DNA from: Onthophagus taurus
Lineage: Eukaryota; Arthropoda; Insecta; Coleoptera; Scarabaeidae
Direction of reading: 5' to 3'
Length of the DNA: 64,000 nucleotides
Assembly: GCF_036711975.1 (NCBI RefSeq)
Contig: NC_091973.1
Location: forward strand, 15,128,001-15,192,000
Shown here: positions 45,121 to 57,100 of the stretch, piece by piece
Layout of the letters: each line of letters opens with the position of its first letter
Position numbering within the stretch: the stretch's first letter is position 1
The notes under the pieces: generated by a model
What the model saw: the letters and a program-made list of their open reading frames with translations, nothing else
The model's database searches: none
Told to the model about the DNA's origin: nothing
Made by a program: the position numbers and the translations under genes

Positions 45121-47145
45121 GATTGAACACAATCAAGAATTCGTTCATTGTTTTGAGACTTGTAAAAATCTGTTAATAAATGAACCTTTACTTCAATATC
45201 CCGATTTTTCAAAACAATTTAATTTAACAACCGATGCCAGTAATGTAGCTCTTGGTGCTATTTTATCGCAAGGACCAATTGGTAGCGATCTACCTATAGC
45301 TTACGCATCGAGAACATTAAATGACTCTGAACAAAATTATTCGACAATCGAGAAAGAATTACTTTCGATTGTCTGGGCAACAAAATATTTCAGACCCTAC
45401 CTTTTTGGAAGAAAATTTAACTTCATAACAGACCATAAACCACTCCAATGGTTATTTTCATTAAAAGAGCCTCAATCCAAATTACTTCGATGGCGTATTA
45501 AACTCGAGGAATTTGACTATAACATTATTTACAAAAAAGGTAAATTAAATACCAACGCCGACGCACTTTCGCGAATAGAATTAAACACTAAAGAAACATT
45601 CGATATCTTAGCATACATGAATGACTCCAATACCAATATTACTTCCGTACCTGTCGATGATAATGACTCTATTCAAGTCCACCCAGACGACGAACCTTTA
45701 GATATCATTGACTTAGATAATATTCCAGATTTAGATGACACACTTCACTCAAATGACGATCAAAATCCAATAGTTGACATACCTATTTCCAATACCCCTA
45801 TTAATCACGGATATAATCAATTAATAATATCTTCTGTTTTACACAGTCCAGCGAAACCCAAACATGAAAAATTGTTTGAAAATAAGCAACGAATTTATGT
45901 ACAATTCTCAAAATCAAACTTAGAGACTTAGAGACTGAAATAATAAATTTTGTTAAACAATTTATAATACCCAACATTCAGTATCATTTGTATTTTGACG
46001 ACAAAGATTTGTACGAACCTTTTTGTGAAATTTTTAGACGAAATTTTAAATGGCCCTCCTTTAAATTTAAACGTTGTCTCCAAAAATTGATAGATGTTAC
46101 CGACCGTAATGATATACGTGAATTAATTCAAAATTATCACGAAGGTAAGTCCAATCATCGAGAAATCGATGAAACTGAACAGAGAATAAAATCAAAATAT
46201 TATTGGCCAAATTTAAAAAATTCTATACAGACTTACATTAATGAATGTGAAATCTGTCAACAAGCCAAATATCAAAGGAACCCAATAAAAATGGAATTAA
46301 ATATCACCCCTACTGCCATAAGACCTTTTGAAATCATCCATATGGACACGTATACTTTAGAAAAATCTAAATTTCTAACGATTATCGATAGCTTTTCAAA
46401 ATATGCTCAAGCATATCCTTTAAATTCTTTAGCTGCTATAGAAATCGTAGACAGATTATTAATTTACTTTTCACATCATGGCATACCCAACCAAATCATA
46501 GTTGATAATGGTACCGAATTTAAAAATAACCTTTTTACCGAACTTTTGGCACTTCATAAAATAAAATTACATTTTATCACACGTCATCATCCTCAATCTA
46601 ATGGTGTTATAGAGAGACTTCATTCAACTCTTGCTGAACACATTCGTTTATTAAATTCTGAAGGTTTTGCAACCACAACTATACAATCCAGAATGATTTA
46701 TGCAATACTAGCTTACAATCAATCATTACATTCTGCTACTAAATTTAAACCAGTAGATGTAATTAATGCCCATATAAATAATGGCGACCCTTTCGGTATT
46801 AATGTAAATACCCATCTTTTGAATGATTATATGCATCAACATAAAGAAAAAGCAAAGTTAATGTACTCCAGAATTAATGAAAATTTGATCAATAAAAAAC
46901 AAACAATGATTGACAACATCAATAAAAACCGTGACAAACCTACATTATTCAAGCCACAACAAAAAGTGTTTATTAAAAAGCATAAAAGGAAAAAATTAGC
47001 GAATAAATTTGACAAAAGTACAAATATCTTAACATCTGATCTTGATAAAAAAGTAATCTCTACCAATACGCAAGGTAAAATACATATGGATAATCTTAAA
47101 CGACCTTTGAAGCAGACGTATGACTTTAGTACAAATATTTCTTAA
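45121..47145 (+). pseudogene. pol: ERV-D pol, RNase H and integrase (right of gypsy-E)
   Basis: Pol resumes after GATT with [15 protein letters not shown]. RNase H shows [36 protein letters not shown] and [11 protein letters not shown] tether rich in Asp/Asn/Pro leads to a frame break at 45924-45940, where an 8-bp unit is directly repeated (CTTAGAGACTTAGAGACTG). From 45988 the integrase is open and complete: zinc domain (HEGKSNHREI ... CEICQQAKY), catalytic HMDTY, VDNGTEF and SNGVIERLHST. A basic tail with HKRKKLANKFDKS ends at 47145. The last 26 bases overlap env. All three catalytic acids are present. Confidence 0.9.
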
Positions 47146-48722
47146 AATTATAGGTTACCCCCCGGACAAAATCGTAATTCGAAATTTAGAAAAGAATTCC
47201 GGAATAATACCCCTTCACTTAGGAAATGCTAAAGTAGAAGAATTTTCTCACACGCTCATACATTACCAAGACTTGAATCCAATAATTATTGAAACGAATA
47301 AACTTTACCAAAAATCAAAAACAATTATCGGACTACTTCACAAAAATTATGAACATTCATTCGAAATGTCGAATTATTTGAAAGTGTTAAGATTAATCTG
47401 TATACGTACCGAAAACAAATTAAAGGAAATTATACCCCATCCACAACGTACAAGACGTGGATTGATCAATGGTCTAGGTTCAATATTTAAAGCAGTCTCA
47501 GGCAATTTGGATGCATCAGACGGAGAACGTTATGATAATTTAATTACTCAATTACAGAAAAATCAAGATAAATTAAGTACTAGCATTGTCACCCAAAATT
47601 CGATTTGTTTAGATATTAATAAATTCAATAAAACAATTATGGAAATTAATCATAACAAGAAAGTATTAGATTCAAAGATCGATCAACTTTCGTTAATAAT
47701 TAATCATTCTGAATACGATCGAAACATTACGTTTATAAAAGATACTTTGATCCAAATGATAAATTTGTACGAAGTGATACAATCAGTTTTGCAGGATGTT
47801 GAAAATGCTATTACGTTGGCTAAATTAAAAGTGATGCACCCCAGCATAATCACAGTAATTGATTTATTTAGATCATTAAAACAATTGACCAAACAAGTTA
47901 ACGTTAATCAACTACCTATGGAGTTAACACTTGAAAACACTTTGTTTTTAGAAAAATTAATTGAAGTTGAATGTTACATTTCTAACAATAGAGTAACGTA
48001 TTTAATACACATTCCTATAACCTATCCATACCAATTTGAATATTTTCACCTGTATTCCATCCCAATACTAAGTAAGAATCGTCTAAAGACAGTGATTTCA
48101 AAAGATAAATATTTGATAAAGAATGAAATGTATTTTGAATTTAAAAATCAACCATGTAAACGGATGTTTCCACAACTTTATATTTGTAAAAAATTAAATC
48201 TTGAACAATTCACTGAAACGTGCAAACAATTGCAGAGAAACAGAAATAAAAATTGCCGAATTAATTGTGAAGCAATTAGACAACACCAACCAATGGATTT
48301 GGGTAATTCCTATACCACAATTCCTACAATTGGAGTGTAATTGTCAAGATGAAACCATAAGAATGCACGGAACTTACCTGTCCGAAATACCTGTGGGATG
48401 TAAGATTTCATTCAACAATAGAACCATAATAAATAAAGTCCAAACAACTAATAGAACGAAATCAATATTATTTCCTGAATTAGAAGAAACACCAGATCCG
48501 ACATTGCCTTATCTTAACTTGACTCTACATATAAAAGATATTGGTTTAGATGAACTTCATGAACTGAAATCAAGGATCATCGTCAATAATCCATTGACAA
48601 TCATTATCTATGTAATCGTAAAATTGTTCATTGTGTGTTTAATTTATAGAAAAATAAGAAAACATCAAAAATCGAAATCCCAGGTTATCGATTCCAATAA
48701 TATTCAACTTCCGTCCCTCTGA
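47120..48722 (+). pseudogene. env: ERV-D env, F-type envelope with one frameshift
   Basis: Starts at 47120 within the end of pol. An RTRRG furin-like site is at 47447-47461 (about residue 110). The fusion-peptide-like segment and SGNLDASDGERYDNLI follow, then helical repeats and an extracellular cysteine region (CKRMFPQLYICKKL). The first frame ends at 48340. The homologous reading moves to another frame at about 48220-48240 and continues with CNCQDETIRMHGTYLSEIPV, then a clear membrane anchor NPLTIIIYVIVKLFIVCLIY and a basic cytoplasmic tail ending at 48722. One indel is the only lesion. This is the most complete env in the window apart from that break. Confidence 0.87.
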
Positions 48723-48731
48723 GTTGAATCT

Positions 48732-48742
48732 AATGGGGGAGG
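48732..48742 (+). promoter_or_regulatory. ERV-D polypurine tract
   Basis: AATGGGGGAGG directly abuts the 3' LTR start at 48743. Confidence 0.75.
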
Positions 48743-48990
48743 AGTTATATCTACATATTCCCGTGAGAACTTATAAAGAAGATACGCTGTTTCTGGAAAA
48801 GAGATGATAAGGACATTACATCGTTAATTCCTGAAGCAGATGTTTTACTTAGAATTAAGTTTAATTTCTTTTAGTAAATTCTTTTCCATTGTTAGGAATT
48901 AGAATTAGTTTAACCTCCGACTTGTTAAGATCGTTATAATAAATAAAGTTAATTTTTAAAAAGAAACTCTTGCGGTGTTATTAGAAAACT
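48743..48990 (+). repeat. ERV-D 3' LTR
   Basis: 248-bp partner of 32363-32610, with AATAAA at 48942-48947, followed by the duplicated AGTG. Confidence 0.93.
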
Positions 48991-48994
48991 AGTG

Positions 48995-50170
48995 CACGGA
49001 AATTTATTGTCTTTCGTAAATGACAAAAAAACAAAGCTCGATGAAGAAATACTAGAGGAAACAATAAATTCTGCAGATATTGAACCTATACAATCAACTT
49101 ATGAAACAAATGAAACATTAGCTTCATGTTTATCGGCATCATCTATAACATCATTGGAATCATGCACAGTACGCAATTGTCAACTACCAGATTGTTGGAC
49201 AGAAAGACAAGTGAGTTTGTTCACAGAACAATATAAATGGCCTTTTAGTGGTAAAAGATGGCAAATTAGGTTGTAAAGACTGTTCAAAAATGAAAACTTT
49301 AGCAATAGAAAACAAAAAACATAATCACGTATCAAATGAGTGGATTTCATGTTCTATAATTTCTATTGGAACTAAAAACGACACAAGGCAAAGTTTTCTA
49401 CGCAAAAAAATTAAAGAACATTCCACTTCATGCTCACATTTAAAAATTCAAGAAAGAATTATTCAATGTAACAAGCAAGTTTTAGCAAATGTAGTTAAAA
49501 TATTTAATTCTGAAGCAATTAACATTACTGTAAAAATTTTTAACACAGTTTAGTATTGTTAAACGAAACAGACCATTGTCTGTTTAGAAGCAGCTTTGGA
49601 ATTACAAGAAAAAAATGGTGTTAATATAGGAAATTGTTTACATTCCAGACGTACTGCCACTAGAATTGTCGAATTGTCTTACCGACTTGACGGATTTGAT
49701 AAAAATTAATTACAAAGAAATCTCATAGGATTCTGTTCAGAGGGTGCATCGACAATGTTAGGAAGAAAATCTGAAGTACAAAATTAACTGAAATGAAACA
49801 TTAAAAAATATAATAAAAAATTAACTGAAATGTGTCCAAATATAATCGTGAGGTATTGTTTGAATCACCGATTGCAATTGGCACAAGATGATTCCATAAG
49901 CGAAATTAAACAAGTAAATTTTAAAATATTTTTAGACAAAATATATGCGATATATCATCAGTCAAATAAAAACCAAGCCGAATTGGAAACTATTTCTAGT
50001 GATTTGAACCTAGAAATAATAAAAATTGGTCGCGTTTTTGGACCTCGTTGGGCATCCTGTAGCTTACGCGCAGCTACCGCTGTGTGGCGAGCATACCCAG
50101 CGTTGTATAAACATTTTATCCAGTCCAAATCAAATTCAGGAATGGCCAAAAGATTAACACATTTGTGATG
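48995..50170 (+). pseudogene. hAT-family transposase, KIAA1586-like, decayed
   Basis: Fragments in several frames match the hAT-derived KIAA1586-like group. They are a Ser/Thr-rich N-terminal part, GKDGKLGCKDCSKMKTL-type BED-like zinc region, HVSNEWISCSIIS, RKKIKEHSTSCSHLKIQE, FCSEGASTMLGRKS (broken), [38 protein letters not shown] and [19 protein letters not shown]. Stops and frameshifts occur near 49275, 49553, 49708 and 49785. Part of the catalytic centre between about 49560 and 49730 is missing. The C-terminal hAT dimerisation domain is absent. ERV-D interrupts it near its start. Confidence 0.75.
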
Positions 50171-50287
50171 TTGATGATATACATTTGATGTGTACTTTCT
50201 GTCAACTATCCATGGCACAAATACGGTGGAAATAGAAAAAGAGAATAATAAGCTAACGAACAAAAAGTGGCTATTGATTATAATTTT

Positions 50288-50734
50288 ACAATGGGGGTGT
50301 TGACCGAGTCGATCAACACCTTTCCAACTACCCACTTCTTAGAAAACGCGGAAAAAAATATAAAAATTTTTTTTTCATCTTATGGAACAGGCGTTATGTG
50401 ATGGAACATATGAGTTCTTATGTGGTGTATACAAAAACTGGCAGTTCTATGACTCATGTGGAGTTTAGGAGGTTAGCTCATACCATTCACCGAAATTTTC
50501 TTCTAAAGGTGGGCGCCCCAGTAAAACTCCAAACCCTTTGCGACAAACATCACTTTTTGAAATCAATTCCTGTAACTGGAAATAAAAGTAGACCTACAAA
50601 AAGATGTGTGGTGTGTTGTTCCAAGCGAGATAGCTCAGGGAAACGCATTCGAAGAGAGAGTCGTTATGCCCAAATTGTGAAGTTGATCTCTGTTTGGAGC
50701 CCTGTTTCGAAATAAATCACACCAAGTCAATCTA
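50288..50734 (+). pseudogene. piggyBac transposase C-terminal remnant (third family)
   Basis: Reads NGGVDRVDQHLSNYPLLRKR (the third catalytic Asp block, intact here), WNRRYVMEHMSSYVVYTKTG and MTHVEFRRLAHTIHRNFL. It continues with SRPTKRCVVCCSKRDSSGKR and, after a frameshift at about 50672, CPNCEVDLCLEPCFEINHT, the cysteine-rich end domain. It stops near 50732. The N-terminal two thirds are missing. It differs from the copies at 22976 and 28690, so three piggyBac families are represented. Confidence 0.82.
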
Positions 50735-51003
50735 TTGATTTCTTTTGTATAATTTATTACTTTAAATGATGTACACTCTCCTGGTAGCCGCAAGTCGGTA
50801 TACACTAGACTATAGGCTACCAGTCAGGCTCGGACCCCCCCGGGTCCAACAACAACAGCAGTCACAAAGATTTTTTTAGTTCCACCACGCATTTATTTTT
50901 GGATTTAGAGTGCATTAAAGAAGGGGTGGTGGAAAAACCTAAATATTTTTGGGTACTATATATAAACAGTTTTTCCTTTTTTAAATTTACTTATGTTTTT
51001 AAC
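50735..51003. other. Intergenic segment with hairpins and a TATA-like element
   Basis: A 9-bp inverted repeat CTGGTAGCC/GGCTACCAG (about 50780-50823) and the palindromic GGACCCCCCCGGGTCC near 50832-50848 are visible; they may be ends of the piggyBac remnant or of the following element. ACTATATATAAACAG at about 50956-50970 is a TATA-like signal about 40 bp before the ISXO2 start codon. Confidence 0.45.
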
Positions 51004-51846
51004 ATGGCTGAGGTAAGTTGAATATTTAGACCATAATGTTAGATATAAATTTCTATTTTTTTTTAGACTCATCAATTGTCAATGTTCTTGCTGCGTCCGT
51101 GTGGAGAAGTGTTACTTAACAGCTTGAGGGAATGGGGTTTCATTCCAAAAGAAGGCGACTACAAATGTCCACAATGCGAGGAGCCACTAGTTCTGCAACA
51201 AAATAGCCGATCCAGAGATGGCTATATGTGGGCCTGTAATGGTCGTGTTTCCATTCAGAAACAAAAGAAGCAAAAGTGCGGTAAGACTGTATCGTTTCGT
51301 ACCGGCACGTTTTTTGCAAACTCTAAATTAGAAATTTCTCAAATTTTAGGGTTCGCGTCTTTATGGGTAGATAAGGTAAGTCTGAAAGTCATCGCGAAAC
51401 TCACTCAAATGTCTCTGCAATCTGCGGTCGACTCAGCATCGTTCTGTCGCGAGGTTTTTCGCGAGGAATTTGTATTAGACAAATTCCTATTGCACCCGGA
51501 TATGTTAGGCGGTCCGGATTCTGTCGTCGAGATAGACGAGAGTAAATTTGGCCGACGTAAATATCATCGCGGACACCGCGTCGAAGGGCAATGGGTGTTT
51601 GGTGGATACGAACGTGGCACAGGGCGTGCGTTTATGGAGGTCGTAGAAAACAGAACGGCGGACACTCTTCTACCAATTATTCAAAAATGGATTCGTCCAG
51701 GGACTACCATTATTTCTGATTATTGGAAGTCGTATGACCATTTGGAGAGAGAGGGGTCCGTACACTTAAAGGTAAACCACTCGATAAATTTTGTAGATCC
51801 GCAATCTGGAGCGCATACCAACGCAATCGAGTGGTCGTGGCGAAGG
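51004..51846 (+). pseudogene. ISXO2/IS1595-type DDE transposase-like gene, 5' part with intron
   Basis: ATGGCTGAG at 51004-51012 is followed by GTAAGT and a T-rich tract ending TTTTTTTTAG at 51066, a good 54-bp intron. Exon 2 continues THQLSMFLLRPCGEV. A zinc-ribbon-like region (CPQCEEPLVLQQ ... WACNGRV ... KCGKTVSFRTGTFF) precedes the DDE domain: VVEIDESKFGRRKYHRGHRV (Asp), GTTIISDYWKSYDHL (Asp) and GAHTNAIEWSWRR (Glu). These are the catalytic blocks of the ISXO2-like domain found in bacterial IS1595 and eukaryotic Merlin-type elements. Gypsy-F interrupts it after the AAGG at 51843-51846; the remainder is at 60433. Confidence 0.85.
51013..51066 (+). other. Predicted intron in the ISXO2-type gene
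   Basis: 54 bp, GTAAGT donor and TTTTTTTTAG acceptor with a strong pyrimidine tract, in phase 0 between codons MAE and THQLS. It marks the gene as eukaryotic rather than bacterial contamination. Confidence 0.65.
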
Positions 51847-53584
51847 TGTCACGCCTCAATTCACAATCGTTTCCAAAATCTGATAAGTTACCACAATTAC
51901 CCTTTTCAACCGCCCGAGTTGACCGATGTTGTCGCGAGATCCTAGCCTGCTCAGTGAAGACGGGGTGGATTTAATTTTTAAGGCGCCACACCACTTATTT
52001 CCCGCAGCACCCACTAGTAGTGAAGTGAAGATGGTAATTTTAATAGGTTTAAGGTAGATTGAAAAACACACACAAATTACACCAAAAACAATTTAAATGT
52101 AAGGTATCTCTATTGATCCACAAACCAAAATTCAAAACAATTAATTTTAACAATAAAAAAAATTGACTTGAGATTCAAGAAAATATGCTAAACGCAAAAA
52201 AAAAATATAAAATTTCCAAAATAATAAGATTGCTGTTTAAGAACAACACCCAACTTTAAATTAAAAAAAAATAAATCTCCTGAATCAATAAGCTTACTGG
52301 TGTGGGGAAACTTCTCAAAATTAAATATTTTAATGAAAAAGACCAAAGAGTCCCAAACAGAAAATCTTTTACAAAAAAAAATTAATCTCACAAGGTGTTA
52401 CACGTTACTTTAGTTAATGAAAATATCTTTAACATATAATAATAAATTTCAATGAAAGAACAATCTTTCTCTCTTAAATATTCTTTTTTTTTTTTTTTTT
52501 TTTTAATATAATCGAAGACAACAATTAAATCAGATCTGACCTTTTCCTCAAAATGATCTTCCCACTTCCAGGATTCCCAAAATTATTGACTGAGGTTGAC
52601 CTCCAGCGAATTCCCTTCCAGATGGCAGATTTTTGAAGGAAGAAAACACTAGGTAAGGATGCTCAAAATATGGATTCGTTCCCAAACGTACTCAAAACTT
52701 ATTTCCTTTTTAGATTTGCCGGATACAAAAAAAAAGCACTTCAAGATGGCGATCGAATTTTCAATCGAACGTGTTTCGATAGAACTTTTATAATTTTCGA
52801 TTGTCTCGAGACTAAACTTTGGATTGTCCCGAGACTAAAAGGCCTTAAGTTCGGCTAGGCATAAATAAAGTCAACTTTAAAAAAAATGTTTCCAACCGTG
52901 TAATTATTCTCCGGAAAAATTCCGATTGTTGAAGTAAAACAATTACTTTCAAACCCTGTGCCTGGTGATTAACTCCGCTACCGCGTAATTTGAATTTACG
53001 ACCCAAACAAATTTCTCCAAAATTCCAAAATGTCGCAAAACCTATCAAATTTACATCACTCGTACACTTTACACGTATGACTTCTCTACAGCGAAATCGA
53101 GAATCAGAGTGCCGTACTTCCGGACCGCTCTTGAACAAAACTCGAAAATTTCAAAAAAAACTCGATCAAGACGTCACGTATTCTACTACGATGTTCAAAT
53201 TATTACCGTAAATCCTCAATTACACTACTTTCAGTTTTGCGAATTGTACAAGATTATTTAAATAAAAATCTCAAACGTAATTACGACTCGATTACCGTGT
53301 CTAATACTTTAAAAAATCCCAACAAACTTTAATTAATCTACCAATCTCAAAAATCACTCCCGCCCTCTAACCTAAAATAGCAACATTAAAAAATTTACAA
53401 GGAAACAGGAATCCACCTTCCTTCTGGTTTATCGCTAGAATCAAACTCAAAAACAACAACATATACGTAACCTCAACTCAAATCTCAAATCAATCAATCA
53501 CCAAAGGATACCTTACATTTTACATAAACAAAGGATTAACTAGGAAAGCTAGGAAAAAGGATGGTAAAAAAAAATACCGTAACA
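51847..53584 (-). repeat. gypsy-F 3' LTR
   Basis: 1738 bp, matching 58683-60428 throughout, and the solo LTR 16538-18366 in the opposite orientation. It contains an A/T homopolymer of about 20 near 52483-52504 that varies in length between copies. Confidence 0.93.
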
Positions 53585-54029
53585 TTCCCCTCTAACCTAT
53601 ATAAAAGAAATTTACGCAGTAAATTTCTGCTGTAAAAAATACCTATAATTCTTCCGAATAACTGAATTAACTACATTACCGATGCAACTGAATCTCAAAA
53701 TTTAACTACTGTTCACCAACCGTTTCCCAACAAAATGACGTTACCATTACCATTACATGGCATCTTTATAGGTCCCTACAAATTTAACAAAGGTAAGTAC
53801 ATAAACATCTTAATTACTCTACAACACATTTCCGCTTTACATTTATTATAATTACTTAATACATTTCCACCATATACCACACTATACACTTATAAACTCT
53901 CCCAAATGTAAATAAACTATATCACAGTTGTAGGTTGAGTTGGATATACCGATTCGTTCCAAGGATTCTTACCTTTCGCCGATTATACGGTGGTCAATTC
54001 TTCTGCCCGAGCCACAGGGCTAACTTCAA
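53585..54029. other. gypsy-F 3' untranslated region
   Basis: AT-rich non-coding sequence between the original gag-pol end and the 3' LTR. On the minus strand TAGAGGGGAA directly precedes the LTR and is the likely polypurine tract. There is no env or other frame. Confidence 0.75.
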
Positions 54030-54180
54030 CTAACTATTTTCTTTACACTTCTTAAGGTGAGTACTATGCCAGTGTCCAATTAATTTTTCACCATCCAAAT
54101 TTTCCAGTTCAAAGATATCGGAAGTAAGAGCTTTACAAATTCTAAATGGTCCCAAAAATTTCTCTGACAGTTTTGCATTA
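54030..54180 (-). pseudogene. gypsy-F integrase tail, out of frame
   Basis: Directly after the stop, the neighbouring minus-strand frame reads NAKLSEKFLGPFRICKAL and LIGHWHSTHLKKCKEN, the GPF/GPY tail of integrase, ending at a TAG at 54030-54032. Removing one T from the 6-T run would put it in frame, so about 50 residues are cut off by a single-base homopolymer difference (or read by frameshifting). Confidence 0.78.
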
Positions 54181-57100
54181 AAAAAGTTGTCTAAAGTTGT
54201 ACCGATTCATCGATCTCTCTCCATGATGTTTGATTCTCTTATGAATTTCTGCATACAGCTGATCTTTCCTTTTAATTATATCCCCTTTCTTTTCCTTTTT
54301 AAGTGACTCTACCAGATCTCGATGCTCATCACCACGAGTAACCATTTCTCTACCAAAATTGATGAAATATGGCGAGCAACCGGTTGTTTCATGGGTTGCT
54401 GTTCTCAAGGCACACAATATTTTAGGCAGAAATGTGTCCCATCGACGATGGTTGTCATTAATATACCCAACTAACATCGTTTTTATGGTTCGATTGACTC
54501 GCTCGGTTGGATTCGCTTGGGCATGATAAAATGGTGTAAACTGTTGTTTAACCTGGTAAGCCTGCATCAGCCTAGCAAATTCTCTAGATCGAAATTGAAC
54601 ACCATTATCTGAAATCAAAATCTCTGGCACTCCAAATAACAAAAACACACTTTCTTCTAAACATTTGATGATCATTGAAGCTGTAGCCTGTCGTAAAGCA
54701 AACACTAAGGGAAACTTACTAAATAGATCTAACACCACCAATATGTAAGCGTAACCACGACCACTTCGCGGTAGAGGCCCGATAATATCCACACTCACAT
54801 ATTGCCATGGTCTCACTGCACGTACATGACTGAACATCTTTCCAGCTTTCCCAGTTTGTTCAGGTTTCGATTTTTGACATACCTGACAACCAATCACATG
54901 ATCGTGAACATCGGCTTTCATTTTGGGCCAAAAATAGTTTCGATTAATTTTTGAGTAGGTTTTAAAAATCCCCAAATGTCCTCCTTCTTCTGGCGAATTG
55001 TGAAATCGATATAAAAGTCCTTTTCTTTCCTGCTTTGGAACGACATACTTCCAACTAGCGAAATTTTGTTTTCCATCTTTGGATTTAACATACTTAAAGA
55101 TTTTTTCTTGATCTATCCGATAGTTACTAAATTGATGAGGATTCTTTATGATTTTAGCTTTCAACTTTTCAACCCAAGGATCTATTTTCGGAATTTTCTC
55201 GATACATTCAATAGTCACCGGCACAGTCCTCGAAAGTAAATCCGGCACCACATGTTCCTTGCCCTTACGATGTTTAATCGTAAATGTGTACTGTTGCAGC
55301 CTTACTGCCCAACGCGCAAGTCTTCCACTAGGATTCTTCAAGTTATTAAGCCACACCAATGAATAATGATCAGTTAAGACAGTAAAATGGGCTCCCTCCA
55401 CATACGGCCTCAATTTTTCTATCGCCCATAGAACGGCCAGGCATTCCTTTTCGGTTGTGGAATATTTTCTTTCTTGAAGGGATAACGAGCGGCTCAAATA
55501 TGCAATTACCTTTTCTTCACCCTGTATGGTTTGACTAAGTACAGCTCCTAGTCCAAAATCAGAGGCGTCTGTTTGTATCACGAATTCTTGTTCAAAATCG
55601 GGGCATGTCAATACAGGTGCGGTGATCAGATGTTCTTTGATACTATTCCAGGAATTCTCACATTCTGGGCTCCAAATAAATTTCTGGTTCTTACGCAGCA
55701 AATTTGTCAATGGCGCGATCATCGTGGAAAGCCCAGGGACGAATCTTCGATACCAGGATGCCACACCTAGCATTCTCCTTACTTCTGAGACCTTCCGAGG
55801 GGTTGGTATTTCCAAAATAGCCTTGACCTTTTCCGGGTCTACTTGGAGTCCGTTCCTATCCACCACATAACCAAGGTATGTCAAAGATTCTCGGCAAAAA
55901 TTGCATTTATCTTTACTTAAGGTGAGTCCGGCTTCCGTTATCCTTCTCAATACTTCTTCTAAGATTTCAAGATGTTTATCTAAAGTTGATGTAACTATGA
56001 CTATGTCATCGAGATAGACGAAGACGAAAGGTTCGAGGTCAGCTCCCAGAACATTGTCGATGAAACGTTGCCATGTTGCTGGTGAGTTCGATAAACCGAA
56101 AGGCATACGTTTAAATTGGTACAAGCCACGATTGGGGACAGTGAACGCCGTATATTCTTTACTCTTTTCCTCCATCGGGATCTGCCAATATGCGGATTTT
56201 ATGTCTAAAGAAGTTAAGTATTTAGCATCTCTTAAACGATCAAGGGTTGATGAAATTCTCGGTAACGGATAGGCATCTCGCTGCGTTAATTGATTGACCT
56301 TTCTGTAATCAACACAAAATCGATATCCTCCTTCTTTTTTTGGCACAAGTAAAATAGGTGAGGCCCACGGACTATTAGATTTTTCAATCACGTCCATCTT
56401 AAGCATTTCCTCCAATTCCCGATCAATGATCTTCTGTATAGCAGGGGATACAGGATAATACCTCTGCTTAACAGGACTACCGTTCACAATAATCCGATGT
56501 TCAACAGATGTCGCTTTCCCAAGGGTTTTGTCAGGTAAATTGTTAAAGATTCTATCCGCCACATATTGTAGTCTTTGTTCCTCGTCAGGTTTTAAGGCTG
56601 ATCTGGATCGAATGGAATTAACTTCAATAATAGGTAATTCTTTCGAAAATTGCCATTGACCATTTCTCAGGTCAGGTACAATACCCATAGTTTTCCAGAA
56701 GTTGGTTCCCAAGATCAAGGTGTGTTTCAACTCAGGGATTAAAAGTATTTCCACAATGTTTACACGATTCATCAAAGTTACTGGTACATTTGCTATTCCC
56801 GACACTAAACATTTTTCACCGTTTGCCACTCTACACGAAAAACTGCACGGCTTAATAACATAACTCAACCTTTTCAACAACTCCTTACCACCACTTCCCA
56901 AGATCGTGTTAGTAGCTCCAGAATCCAACAATCCGATAATTTTTCTACCCAAAATACTAACTTCTAAGTAAGGACGTTCATCATTGTTGACTGCAGCAAA
57001 AATATAATCTAGTATCACTCTGACCGCTTTATCTCTTGGTTCCTGACAACGTGCCCTGGACTCGTTTCCCGAACATCTGGGACAAGATTTACGTGTCACT

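Larger units (their letters stand above)
32363..48990 (+). mobile_element. ERV-D, errantivirus with gypsy-E nested in pol
   Basis: Two 248-bp LTRs (32363-32610, 48743-48990) begin AGTTATATCTACAT and end TTAGAAAACT. This AGT...ACT form is typical of errantiviruses. They differ at about four positions. A 4-bp duplication AGTG flanks the element (32359-32362, 48991-48994). It carries a primer site, gag, pol, env and polypurine tract in order. Gypsy-E sits inside pol at 35831-45120; without it the element is about 7.3 kb. Confidence 0.93.
31784..50170 (+). mobile_element. hAT element remnant (KIAA1586-like) split by ERV-D
   Basis: CAGGGGTGGGCTGGAGCCGG at 31784 is a hAT-type terminal sequence. 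About 570 bp of subterminal DNA precede the ERV-D insertion at 32363. After ERV-D the hAT-like coding sequence continues from 48995. The AGTG duplication on both sides of ERV-D shows the two parts were contiguous. The right terminal repeat was not found; a piggyBac remnant begins near 50288, so the 3' end is lost or decayed. Confidence 0.6.

Noticed and set aside
50760..50850. Possible tRNA or tRNA-derived SINE head (paired GGTAGCC/GGCTACC and GGGTCCAA)
   Set aside because: No cloverleaf can be drawn, the B-box consensus is not met and no acceptor stem is present. It fits better as hairpins near transposon ends.
51067..51846. Bacterial insertion sequence or contamination (IS1595-like protein)
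   Set aside because: The gene has a eukaryotic intron and TATA-like signal, and is interrupted by an insect-type gypsy element with a target duplication.
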